Both the position numbers and the translations under genes were made by a program. The notes below the pieces were generated by a model, which saw only the letters and a program-made list of their open reading frames with translations, made no database searches and was not told the origin of the DNA. A stretch of 64,000 nt of DNA, taken from Massilia sp. CFBP 13721. GTDB taxonomy: Bacteria > Pseudomonadota > Gammaproteobacteria > Burkholderiales > Burkholderiaceae_D. Numbering within the stretch: the stretch's first letter is position 1; each line of letters begins with the position of its first letter. Location of the stretch: assembly GCF_014842025.1 (NCBI RefSeq), contig NZ_JACYUY010000001.1, positions 166,819-230,818 of the forward strand, given 5' to 3'. Below, piece by piece: positions 16,061 to 24,493 of the stretch.

Positions 16061-17230
16061 ATGACCAAGTTCGTCCCCATCGACCTCGCACCACGCCTTG
16101 CCGGCGATTCCGACGCGCCCAGCGCCCGGCTCGACGTCAAGATGTTCCGCGTCGCCGACGACCCGATCACCGAAGCCCAGACCGACGCCGAAATCGCCCG
16201 CGAGTTCATCGGCAATGGCGAACTCAGCGCCAAATCGATCGCCAACAGCCAGAAAGAACTGTTTCGCTTCCTGACATGGTGCCGGGAAGAAGCGAAGAAG
16301 ACCTTGTCCCAGCTGAACGTGGCCGACCTCAACGCCTACAAGGAATTCCTGCGCAATCCGCCGCCGGACTGGGTCTCGACCACCAAGTGGCCGCGCAGCG
16401 ACCCGCGCTACCGCCCATTTACCGGTCCCTTGTCCGACCCCAGCCGGCGCCAGGCGATGATCGCCGTAAAGGGTCTGCTCTCCTTTGCCGAGCAGACCGG
16501 CTACCTGCGGCGCAATCCGGCCGCGCTGGTGCGCAACGTGCGCACGCCGATCGCCAGCCGCATCACGCGCTACCTGACGCCTGAGGCGATCGCACTGGCG
16601 GTCGAGACCGTCTCGCAGCGCGTGCCCGATTCGCCCGCGGCCCTGCGCCGGCGCGAGCGCGACCGTTTCCTGCTAGTCGCGTTCGCCCATACCGGTGCAC
16701 GCCTGAATGAACTGGTCAGTGCGAACATGGGCGCCATCTATGCGGAAGGGAACGACCGCTGGTGGCTCGACGTGATCGGCAAGGGCAACAAGCCGCGCCG
16801 CCTGCCGGTGCCCGAGGAAATGCTTGATGCGTACCGCCGCTACCGCGAAGCCTTCGGACTGCCGCCACATACGGCGCGCGCCGACCGCATGCCGCTGGTG
16901 CTGTCGAGCCGCAGCAAGGCGGTGACGCGCCTGACCGACGAGGCGGCGTCGGAAGCGATCAAGGGCGTGTTCGCCGAAGCGGCATCGGCCGCCGCGCGCG
17001 CCGGCCAGGCTGACATTGCCGCCAGCCTGCGCCACGCATCGGCCCACTGGCTGCGCCACAGCATGCTGACCAACCACGCCAACAATGGCGTGCAATTGAA
17101 AACCCTGCAGGATACGGCCGGCCACGCCAACATCGCCACCACGGCCGGCTACCTGCACAAGACCGACAACGAGCGCCACGACGAGATCATCGCGTCGAAT
17201 GCCGCCAGGAAAGGGAAGGGGACGGACTGA
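16061..17230 (+). CDS. Tyrosine-type site-specific recombinase, SOS-boxed
   Basis: A 389-residue tyrosine recombinase. The N-terminal SAM-like core-binding domain spans about 40-165 (SIANSQKELFRFLTWCREEA). The catalytic domain is complete: Arg I in AHTGARLNELV, Lys in GKGNKPRRLPVP, the box HWLRHSMLTNHA with His-x-x-Arg, then DTAGHANIATTAGYLHK with the box-III His and nucleophile Tyr. It is longer than XerC/XerD (about 300) and lacks their typical C-terminus, so it is not one of the standard pair. GAGGACAAT gives a good ribosome site, and a LexA box sits over the promoter, so expression should follow DNA damage. It lies 2.2 kb left of dif. No excisionase or phage gene adjoins it. Confidence 0.88.
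   Translation: MTKFVPIDLAPRLAGDSDAPSARLDVKMFRVADDPITEAQTDAEIAREFIGNGELSAKSIANSQKELFRFLTWCREEAKKTLSQLNVADLNAYKEFLRNPPPDWVSTTKWPRSDPRYRPFTGPLSDPSRRQAMIAVKGLLSFAEQTGYLRRNPAALVRNVRTPIASRITRYLTPEAIALAVETVSQRVPDSPAALRRRERDRFLLVAFAHTGARLNELVSANMGAIYAEGNDRWWLDVIGKGNKPRRLPVPEEMLDAYRRYREAFGLPPHTARADRMPLVLSSRSKAVTRLTDEAASEAIKGVFAEAASAAARAGQADIAASLRHASAHWLRHSMLTNHANNGVQLKTLQDTAGHANIATTAGYLHKTDNERHDEIIASNAARKGKGTD
17213..17220 (+). promoter_or_regulatory. KOPS-type octamer (GGGAAGGG)
   Basis: GGGNAGGG on the + strand at the 3' end of the recombinase gene, pointing right towards dif. Confidence 0.45.
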
Positions 17231-17355
17231 CCCGCTGGGCCAGGCGGTTGCGGGCCTCGCGCCAACGGGACCGTATGCGAATCACGATCGGGGTAGCATA
17301 GGACGCCTGCACATCCATTCCAGCTTCATGTCATTCATTTGCGAAGGAGAATCGC

Positions 17356-17955
17356 ATGGCAAAGGTACTGGTTCTGTATTACTCCACCTATGGTCACATC
17401 GAGCAGATGGCGAACGCCATGGCCGAAGGCGTACGCGCCGGCGGCGCCGACGTGGTGGTCAAGCGGGTGCCGGAGACGGTGCCCGAGGCGATCGCGCGCG
17501 GCGCCCATTTCAAGCTCGACCAGCAGGCACCGGTCGCGACCGTCGACGAACTGCCCAATTACGACGCGATCGTCATCGGCGCGCCGACCCGCTATGGCCG
17601 CATGCCCGCGCAAATGGCCGCCTTCCTCGACCAGACCGGCGGCCTGTGGGCGCGCGGCGCCCTGCACGGGAAGGTCGGCGCCGCCTTCACCTCGACCGCG
17701 ACCCAGCACGGCGGCCAGGAAACGACGCTGTTCTCGATCATCACGAACCTGCTGCACTTCGGGATGGTCGTGGTCGGCTTGCCGTACAGCTTCGCCGGCC
17801 AGATGACGCTCGACGAAATCACCGGCGCCAGCCCCTACGGCGCCAGCACGATCGCCGGCGGGCAGGGGCAGCGCCAGCCCAGCCAGAACGAACTGGAAGG
17901 GGCGCGGCACCAGGGCGAGCTGGTGGCGAAGACGGCGGTCAAGCTGTTCGGCTGA
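17356..17955 (+). CDS. wrbA: NAD(P)H:quinone oxidoreductase, type IV (WrbA)
   Basis: A 199-residue flavodoxin-fold quinone reductase that performs two-electron reduction of quinones with FMN. FMN phosphate loop [13 protein letters not shown] (residues 7-19), the second FMN contact [20 protein letters not shown] and the third [13 protein letters not shown] are all intact, and length equals the family norm. AAGGAGAATCGC supplies a strong ribosome site. It is the last intact gene before the gene-poor dif region; 125 bases separate it from the upstream recombinase. Confidence 0.95.
   Translation: MAKVLVLYYSTYGHIEQMANAMAEGVRAGGADVVVKRVPETVPEAIARGAHFKLDQQAPVATVDELPNYDAIVIGAPTRYGRMPAQMAAFLDQTGGLWARGALHGKVGAAFTSTATQHGGQETTLFSIITNLLHFGMVVVGLPYSFAGQMTLDEITGASPYGASTIAGGQGQRQPSQNELEGARHQGELVAKTAVKLFG
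17860..17867 (+). promoter_or_regulatory. KOPS-type octamer (GGGCAGGG)
   Basis: Exact match to GGGCAGGG, on the + strand inside wrbA, pointing right towards dif about 1.6 kb away. Confidence 0.5.
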
Positions 17956-18593
17956 ACGGAAAGTGGCTTCCAGGCGGCTCCGGCGCCAGGCGCTGTTCGG
18001 GAGCCAAGGCGGCACGCTGTTTCGTGGTACCGCTGAATACGAGGAGCGCCTCGACTGCGTCGGTTGATGGAGTCGAACGGTCGCGCCAGGGAAGGGCACT
18101 GCAATGTGATCGGCCCCTGGCATAGCCCGGGATGCAGCGGCGCGGCTGCGTCGGAAGGGTCATCCGCGTTTGCATCGGCACGACGTGATCGTGGGACGCG
18201 GGGCCCGGTGCAGCGCGAGGACGCAAGGATTACGGGGTAGATGCAGCTTGCGCACGACAGCGGGGAAAACCGGCCGTAACGGATATTTGCAGCGCCAGGA
18301 AAAGTCCGGCAGTTGCTGCTGCCCGTACCAAACGTGCAAACTCAGGCGCATCGATGCTCGACTGTCAGTCGCCGGAGCAGTCAAAAACGCCATTGGCCTG
18401 AGAATTCCGTCCACATCAGCAACTCGACATTACGCATTATATTGTCGAGTTCGCCTTTCTTTGGCTTGGAAATTAGTAATTGGTCCTGCAGTGCGATCGA
18501 AATGGGCCAATGCACGTAGCGCTGACAGCGGGTCAGCGGCGAAGAGCGCTGCAAGCCCGACTGTCATCACTCAGAAAAATATCGATGAATTGA
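17956..18593. other. Gene-poor region left of dif
   Basis: 638 bases without a credible gene; reading frames have no consistent codon bias. It holds one KOPS octamer and an inverted repeat at 18423-18450 (CTCGACA and TGTCGAG, 14-base AT-rich spacer). The base composition drops in GC from about 18400 onward compared with the flanking genes. Confidence 0.6.
18089..18096 (+). promoter_or_regulatory. KOPS-type octamer (GGGAAGGG)
   Basis: GGGNAGGG on the + strand in non-coding DNA, pointing right towards dif about 1.4 kb away. Confidence 0.5.
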
Positions 18594-18855
18594 CGCCATC
18601 AGTTCGACCCGATTTGTTCTAAGGCTCAGTTCAAGGTATGGATCTACGAACGTTTCATCGACGGCGAACATCGCTATTTCATTGTGCCGAATACTGTCGA
18701 CCGCGCAATCATTATCTTCGCTGAGGGAATGCCTCAACCGACAGAACAGGGGGGCGACGCTCGTAAACCGAGCAAGAATCATCGACGAGGAGTGGACAGG
18801 CCGTACCGATCGTGCTGTCGAGGTCCACATCAACGTCCTGCTGACGCCGCCATAA
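18594..18855 (+). pseudogene. Gene remnant with a frameshift in a G-run
   Basis: Coding-like text interrupted by a frameshift. From 18594 the frame reads RHQFDPICSKAQFKVWIYER, continuing FIDGEHRYFIVPNTVDRAI and IIFAEGMPQPTEQ. After the six-G run at 18749-18754 the sensible frame moves by one base and reads ATLVNRARIIDEEWTGRTDR then AVEVHINVLLTPP and a stop. A TGA stands directly upstream and no start codon fits. I do not recognise the family. The likely cause is an indel in the G-run in decaying DNA near dif; a sequencing slip is possible. Confidence 0.45.
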
Positions 18856-18903
18856 CTGGCGAACCATTTCACGTCCGCTGACCTAAGCAAGCAACACAGC
18901 CTC

Positions 18904-19152
18904 ATGTCCAAAAACAATAAACCCTTGGCGGCAGCAGTGGCTGCAGCCGCGCCGGCACGCCGACACTGGGGCGATCGCTTCGCTTACTTCGCTGGCGATT
19001 CGGATGACACGGGGCGCGCTCCCAGCCCGTCTGGCTCTTCTTTCACGACTGCATCCAGCCGCGACCTCAACGGCCCTTCAGTTATCGACGGTTGCTCTTG
19101 GCGAGCAATGCCAGTTTTCCAGGACAGTCGTCTCAACAAGAGACTGACCTAA
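18904..19152 (+). CDS. Small hypothetical protein (82 aa), doubtful
   Basis: An ATG-initiated frame starting MSKNNKPLAAAVAAAAPARR, with HWGDRFAYFAGDSDD next, then losing any protein-like character. No clear ribosome site (AGCAAGCAACACAGCCTC precedes the ATG). It sits in the degraded dif region; it may be the 5' remnant of a lost gene or chance. Confidence 0.25.
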   Translation: MSKNNKPLAAAVAAAAPARRHWGDRFAYFAGDSDDTGRAPSPSGSSFTTASSRDLNGPSVIDGCSWRAMPVFQDSRLNKRLT

Positions 19153-19326
19153 GGTTAGCGGTTCAAATTCCAGACTCTACAAACGTCCGTCTAGCTTTGA
19201 GTGTGGCCGCGGTTGGCTGACGATTGCAGCGTTCTTGTGTATCCTCTTCAAACCGAAGCTTCGCAGAAGATTTCACTCGGTTTTTGGCAACGTCCATGCG
19301 GATTTTCATAGGAAGAAAATGAACGA

Positions 19327-19399
19327 GTGTCTCAAATTTACTGTCGCTCGTTCGGCGTGTCTCAAATTTACTTCGCTTAAACGACCACATTTACTTCGC
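19327..19399. repeat. Short direct repeats near dif
   Basis: GTGTCTCAAATTTACT occurs at 19327-19342 and 19357-19372, exactly 30 bases apart, followed by a partial third copy (CATTTACTTCGC) at 19388-19399. Multiple short end repeats of this sort are seen at some insertion-sequence termini (IS21 type), but no transposase is present. Confidence 0.5.
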
Positions 19400-19464
19400 C
19401 GGACGTCCGGGGAGAGGGATTTTGGAGACTCCTACCGCTGCCAATGTCCCTGCGTCGAGAGCGC

Positions 19465-19492
19465 ATTTGACATAATATAGATTATGCGAAGT
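19465..19492 (-). other. dif: dif site (chromosome dimer resolution, XerC/XerD)
   Basis: 28 bases with the canonical dif layout: XerD-type half ATTTGACATAA, six-base centre TATAGA, XerC-type half TTATGCGAAGT. From memory of the E. coli site this matches 10 of 11, 5 of 6 and 8 of 11 positions (23 of 28). On the minus strand it runs XerC half to XerD half. It lies in a gene-poor AT-richer stretch with recombinase genes on both sides, and KOPS octamers switch orientation here. XerC/XerD recombine two dif copies after replication under FtsK control to resolve chromosome dimers. Confidence 0.88.
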
Positions 19493-20313
19493 TCCAGTTT
19501 GACTGTGAACCTCGCCGTTTATTCTCGAACTCGGCACTTTCCGTACCCTAATGACGCCACCAAATCATTCCGCAGCAATTCTACAGGTACCCCATTCGAC
19601 AGTTGTCCATGACATCGGCCACCGGAATCATTCACCTGAAGCAAGCGTCCACACTCGTCGGTCGCGTCCTGGCGCGGTTCGATCGTCTCGCCGATGCGAA
19701 CCGCGCGCTGGCGTCGGTTAAGCTTTCGACGTCGGACCAGTGCAACCCGTCATCCAGCACGCTATCACTTTGCGCAGATTATTTATGCCGGACGCGTTAA
19801 TGGCCAGCCTGGCCATGCATTTCTCCAACTTGACATGCTCGTGCCGACCGGCCCAACCCAAAGCACGACCTTGTCCTTCCGCGGCCCGACGCGACGCTCG
19901 CTGTTTGGTGCAATACCTGTCTGGACCTTGGCGTCCGGACTACCCTCGATGAGACGCGCCTACCGCATTCAGGCCCGCGCATTTCCGGTGCTATGTGCGC
20001 TGCGACCTTGCCTTGGCCAGTCCCATTTCCGGCGGAGACCGCGGCGGCTGCGCAGGCAACCGCGACGCAGCGCGGTCGTCCCGATCCGTACCAGTCTGGC
20101 TTGCATACAGCTTCGCTCCGCAGCCTTTCCGGGAGCTGGCCAACGAAATCCTGTGGTGTCATCGTCAACGGCAGGTCCAGCACCCTCCTCAGCCTGATAC
20201 GCCCACGTTTCACTGCCGATCTTGTCGCCCGCGCACCACTCCGGCCCCATTTTCTGATGGCTGGGTTTTGTTTTATCGAGTATTTGAAAACACTTGTGGG
20301 TTAGTTACGGTAT
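19493..20313. other. Gene-poor region right of dif
   Basis: 821 bases without a supportable gene. Frames of up to 167 codons exist on both strands at about 19700-20200, but they lack starts with ribosome sites, overlap each other, and their peptides have no recognisable domain. No terminator or operator was seen. Confidence 0.55.
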
Positions 20314-21318
20314 ATGATAGACACCATGCCCGACTTGACTGCCTGGGGAACCGCTCCCCTCAAAGCCTTCACCGATTTCGTGTTCACGATCGATTTTGCG
20401 AACACCGGCCGCCGCCTGCGCGCCGACGGCACGCCGCGGATGGTGTCGCGGGAATCGGCCAAGATCTACATCTTCATGTTCGGCAACTTCGCGCGTTGGC
20501 TGGCCGAACAGGGCAAGACCCTGTTCACCCTTACCCATGCCGACCTCATCGGGTTCGTGAATCGCACCGAGCACGGCAAGCGTGTCCTCAACAGCAAGAT
20601 CGCTTACCGCTACCTGCGCCTGCTGGAGCGCTGTTTCGAATACCTGCAGGTCACGCCGAATCCAGCCGAACAGGCGATCCTGGCGACCAATTACACCGAC
20701 CTTGCCAGGGACGATGCCAGCCGCGCCCTGTCCGAGGAACAGCTGGAGCGCTTCTTCGATGCCCTGCCCTCGCATCCGCCACGGCGGCGCCGCGTGACGC
20801 CCTTCGACGGCTGGAAGCGCCGGCGCGACCGCGCCATGCAGGTGGTCATTGCGCTGGCGGGCCTGCGCGTTTCCGAAGCGACCGGATTGCTGGTCCACGA
20901 GGTTGGCCAGCAGGTGGCCATCGACGGTTCGATCGAGCTGACCATCACACCCGACGAGAAGCACGACACCAGCCACGAGCACACGACCACCCTGCCGCGC
21001 CGCGGCGTCGAGGAGTTGCGGCCCTGGCTGGAGGAACGCGCGAAGATGGGAATTCCGGGCGAGTTCGTGTTTCCGGCGAATGTCGCCGGCGACAAGCTGA
21101 CCAAGAAAACCGTGTATGTGCAGATCCGCGCCACCTTCGAGCGCGCGGGAATGGACCTGGCGCGTTCCGGCGGGCGTACCTTGCGCAATACCTTCGCCAA
21201 GCGCCAGCTCGACGAGGGTGCGAGCGCCGGCGAGCTGAAGGACGTGCTTGGCCTGGCGCTCGAGCGTTCGGCGGCGGACTACAAGCTGGCGCGCGTAAAA
21301 CCCGATCCGACGGAGTAA
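20314..21318 (+). CDS. Tyrosine recombinase-like protein with altered catalytic boxes
   Basis: A 334-residue phage-integrase-fold protein. The core-binding domain (about 40-130) contains SAKIYIFMFGNFARWLAEQG. The catalytic domain has Arg I in ALAGLRVSEATGL, but the His-x-x-Arg box reads GGRTLRNTFAKRQLDEG (first His is Arg, RHTFA is RNTFA), and the LGH box reads LGLALERSAADYKL (His is Leu) with the Tyr kept. So Arg I, Arg II and Tyr are present while both supporting histidines are replaced, implying weak or altered activity. No strong ribosome site; ATG 20326 is an alternative start. It begins 822 bases right of dif, same strand as the SOS-boxed recombinase. Not XerC or XerD by sequence. Confidence 0.75.
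   Translation: MIDTMPDLTAWGTAPLKAFTDFVFTIDFANTGRRLRADGTPRMVSRESAKIYIFMFGNFARWLAEQGKTLFTLTHADLIGFVNRTEHGKRVLNSKIAYRYLRLLERCFEYLQVTPNPAEQAILATNYTDLARDDASRALSEEQLERFFDALPSHPPRRRRVTPFDGWKRRRDRAMQVVIALAGLRVSEATGLLVHEVGQQVAIDGSIELTITPDEKHDTSHEHTTTLPRRGVEELRPWLEERAKMGIPGEFVFPANVAGDKLTKKTVYVQIRATFERAGMDLARSGGRTLRNTFAKRQLDEGASAGELKDVLGLALERSAADYKLARVKPDPTE
20762..20769 (-). promoter_or_regulatory. KOPS-type octamer (GGGCAGGG on minus strand)
   Basis: CCCTGCCC on the + strand, so the octamer points left, towards dif about 1.3 kb away. First of four on the right side. Confidence 0.5.
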
Positions 21319-21365
21319 AACGGTTCGTCGATGGCGTCAGCCGGGCGGCCGCGGCGATCATTCGG

Positions 21366-22984
21366 CTATTTCTTCGGCAGCCCTTTCAACCTGGCCTGCA
21401 CAGCGGCCGGCGTTTCCGGCCCCAACAGCGAGCGCGTCGGCTGGACGGCAGCTGCCGCGTTTTCCGCGGCGCCAAACGGCCTGGGCGGTTCCACGGTCAC
21501 GAGCCGGAACGTCGACGTCGTCCTGCCGGTCGAATCGGTCACGTTCACCACGATCGTGAAGTCGCCCGCGCCCGCGTAGGTGTGGGTGGCGCTGATGCTG
21601 CCTCTGCCGCGGGTTTCGTCGACGATCGCGGGCTGCGGGCCGCTGCCGTCGCCCCAGTCCACTGTGGCGCTATGGGTATCGCGCGGGTTGCGGTCGCTGA
21701 AGGTTTGCGTGAGCGTGGTCGCCACGGTCGGACGGATCGGCTCGCCCAGCGCCACCGGCCCCAGCACCGGCGCGTCCGTTCCCGCCCGGCCCTGGCGCAG
21801 CAGCACCAGCCCGGCGTTCGAATTGGCGACAATGTCGCCCGACGGCGCAATGTGCAGGGCCTGGGTCAGGACCAGGCCGGCGGGCGCATCGAGCAGGCGG
21901 GTGTTCAGGTTAACCGGGGAAAAGTTCGACCAGCGGTAGGCCAGTTCGGTCTCGCTGCCGTCGGGGTTGGCGCGCGTCATCGAGCCGACGATCGTCCCCG
22001 TATCGTTGATGTCTGCGGCACCCGACTCGACGAACGGCGCCGGTGCAGGTCGACCAGGCCGCGCGGGCGCGAGAAATAGAAGGCGTGGATACGGCCAGGA
22101 TCGGGCGGCAGCAGACGCCCCACCGCTTCGCTGCGTTCGTTCAGCGCGGCGATGACGGACTGCGATCCAGGCCGCGAGACGAAGGCGGCGCCGGCGCGGC
22201 GGTTCCACAGCAGGGAGCGCTAATACTGGTTGCCGGCTGCGTCGGCCGTCACCGCGGTCGCCCCGACCTCGTTGCGGTCGTTGATCTGGAGTGCGAACGA
22301 CGAGCTCGCGCCAAATGTGCCGAGGTCGACCAGGCGGCCGGCGGCATCCCACAATACCGAATGGTTGTTGCCGTCCGGCGCCACGGCCACGCCGGCCGCT
22401 ATGTTCGACTCGTTGATGTCGTAGGCGATCGCTTGCGCGTAGCCGGCCGGCATTTGCAGCGGCACCAGGCGGTTGGCGCCGTCCCAGCGGGCGGCAAGGT
22501 CGACTTGCTGGGAAAAGCCGACGATCTGGCCGCGGTTGTTGATGTCGCTGGTAAACGTGTCGGCGTTGGGATGCGGATCGGGCAGCAGGGTCGGCCCGCC
22601 CGCCTGCGTCCAGCGGTAAGGCATGAAGGTAGTGACGTCGGGCAGCACCGCGTGGGCGGCGACCTCGCCGCGGTCGTTCAGGTTGGCCACGAGGCTGCCC
22701 AGGGCGCCGGCTGGTTCGGCATTGACGACCCGCTGGCCGTCGAAGAAGCCGACGTGCGGCGAATTGTCCGGTCCGGTGTATTCGAAGGCGACCTGGCTGC
22801 GCGCGTTGATAAAGGCGCGATACACCGGCGGCGGCGCCAGGTTGACGATGCCGTACACGTCCCTCGGTGCCTGGACCTTTGCCTGGGCAGGCGGAGCGGC
22901 CTCTGCCGCCACGCCCCACAAAGTCCCTGCCGCCAGCAGGGTCCCGGCGGCCTGCGTAGCAGCCCGCATCCATCGGATTTCCAT
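21366..22984 (-). pseudogene. Exported HAF-repeat / PKD-domain protein, disrupted
   Basis: A secreted repeat protein of about 540 residues broken twice. It starts at ATG 22984 (AAGGGGAC ribosome site) with signal peptide MEIRWMRAATQAAGTLLAAG. HAF-type repeats follow (DINNRGQIVGFS, INDRNEVGATAV). An in-frame TAG at 22220-22222 stops it after GNQY, yet the same frame continues sensibly (RSLLWNRRAGAAFVSRPGSQ) until about 22045, where a one-base shift moves to the frame reading APAPFVESGAADINDTGTIV. The 3' part holds a PKD domain (DWGDGSG, HTYAGAGDFTIVVNVTD). Two independent lesions argue for a true pseudogene beside the terminus; sequencing errors would need two events. Confidence 0.8.
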
Positions 22985-23296
22985 GATTGTCCCCTTGGTC
23001 ATCATGCAGATTGCATGTTCTGACTAATCTAGGCGCGGCGAAAGCAGCCGGGTGGAGGTAGCTCAATGCCGGTGCACGAACCGCACGCTTCCAATTCCCG
23101 AACTTATGCTTCGCTTAAGCCAATCTTTTCTCCAAGCCCACTGATCTATACTACCGGGGACCCGGCCGCGCGCCGGCCCACCCGCATGCGACTTGCCGAT
23201 GAGACAACCGACGCCTCCCGCCAGCGGGAACCAATCTTTTGAACGCGCGGCCGCGCCGACTACGATGCAATACCCGGCGGCGACCCGGTTCCAGCC

Positions 23297-24379
23297 ATGA
23301 CCGGCACGCGCTATTCCAGGCTCCTCCTTCCGATCGGGTTCGCCGTCGTTCTGGCGCTGTTGCTGCAGCACTTCCTCGGCTCGCTCGCCTGGGCGGCGCT
23401 GCTGGCGATCATCACCTGGCCGCTGCATATGCGCCTGATTGCGCGCGGCTGGCCACGCGTGCTCTCGGCCAGCACCCTGCTCGGCGCGCTGGTCGTCAGC
23501 TTCATCGGGCCGGCGTTGCTGCTGCTCGATACCCTGGGCGGCGAAGTCGCCAGCGTGCACCGTCTGGTGAACAAGCTCAACGAGACCGGCGTGCCGATGC
23601 CGGCCTGGCTGGCGGACCTGCCGATCATCGCGACCTCCGCCCACGAATGGTGGGAAAAGCACCTCGCCGTGCCCGGCGGCCTGAATACCCTGATCCAGAC
23701 CACCGTGGGCGACTTCATGCCGCACTTGACCGGCGCGGCGCGCACCTGGGGCTCGACCATCCTGGCCAATGCGCTGTACCTGTTCCTTACCTTGTTGACC
23801 CTGTTCGTGCTCTACCTGCACGGCCCGACCGTGGTGCGCTACGTCGACCAGACCGGCATGCGCCTGCTGCCGGCGCACTACGGCATGCTGCGCCGCGTGC
23901 TGCCGCTGTCGGTGCGCGGCACGGCGCTCGGCCTGTTCTCGATCGCCATCCTGGAGGGCATCGTGCTGGGCCTGGCCTATGCGGTCGCCGGCGCGCCGGC
24001 GCCGGTCCTGCTCGGCGTCATCACCGGCTACCTGGCGCTGATTCCGGGCGGCGCGCCGCTGTCGTTCACGATGGTGTCGCTGCTGTTGCTGGGCCAGGGA
24101 CATTCGGGCGCGGCGCTTGGCCTGTTCATGTGGGGCACGATCGAACTGTTCCTGGTCGACAAATTTGTCCGGCCTAAGCTGATCGGCCGCAAGGTCAACC
24201 TGCCCTTCCTGGCCGTGCTGTTCGGCCTGCTGGGCGGTGTGTCGACGATGGGCGTGATCGGCCTGTTCGTGGGCCCGTTCATCATGGCCGTGCTGTTCGT
24301 CTGGCTGCGCGGCGGTTACGACCGTGTACTGGAAGAACGCCGTGCAGTCGCCGACGTCAAGGTCGAGCAAGAGTCGTAG
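23297..24379 (+). CDS. AI-2E family transporter
   Basis: A 360-residue inner-membrane protein of the AI-2E/PerM family with about eight membrane segments. It starts with LLPIGFAVVLALLLQHFLGS, has the soluble middle LLDTLGGEVASVHRLVNKLN, and the conserved C-terminal stretch GVITGYLALIPGGAPLSFTM and LVDKFVRPKLIGRK. Members have been linked to autoinducer-2 export or Na+/H+ exchange; which applies here is unknown. Upstream, TATACT at 23146-23151 could be a -10 element about 150 bases before the start. Convergent with the TRAP operon. Confidence 0.9.
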   Translation: MTGTRYSRLLLPIGFAVVLALLLQHFLGSLAWAALLAIITWPLHMRLIARGWPRVLSASTLLGALVVSFIGPALLLLDTLGGEVASVHRLVNKLNETGVPMPAWLADLPIIATSAHEWWEKHLAVPGGLNTLIQTTVGDFMPHLTGAARTWGSTILANALYLFLTLLTLFVLYLHGPTVVRYVDQTGMRLLPAHYGMLRRVLPLSVRGTALGLFSIAILEGIVLGLAYAVAGAPAPVLLGVITGYLALIPGGAPLSFTMVSLLLLGQGHSGAALGLFMWGTIELFLVDKFVRPKLIGRKVNLPFLAVLFGLLGGVSTMGVIGLFVGPFIMAVLFVWLRGGYDRVLEERRAVADVKVEQES

Positions 24380-24493
24380 AGTAATCCCGCACCCGCTCGC
24401 GCCGGCGTCGGGTGGACTACAATCAAGGGCGCACCCGCACCCAGCCACTTCCAGCGAGCAGGCGCTACTGCGTTTCCTGAAGCAGGATTTCTC

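Noticed and set aside
18421..18452. Second dif-like site
   Set aside because: The inverted repeat has a similar AT-rich centre but lacks the XerC/XerD half-site bases (no CATAA/TTATG arms in the right places).
19694..20197. A 167-codon frame in the dif-right region
   Set aside because: No ribosome site, frameshadow-like composition (Arg/Pro/Ser-rich), overlapping open frames on both strands and no recognisable motif.
16026..20313. Possible integron (SOS-controlled integrase plus gene-poor array)
   Set aside because: The recombinase is not IntI-like and I find no attC-type imperfect palindromes or cassette genes between 17956 and 20313.
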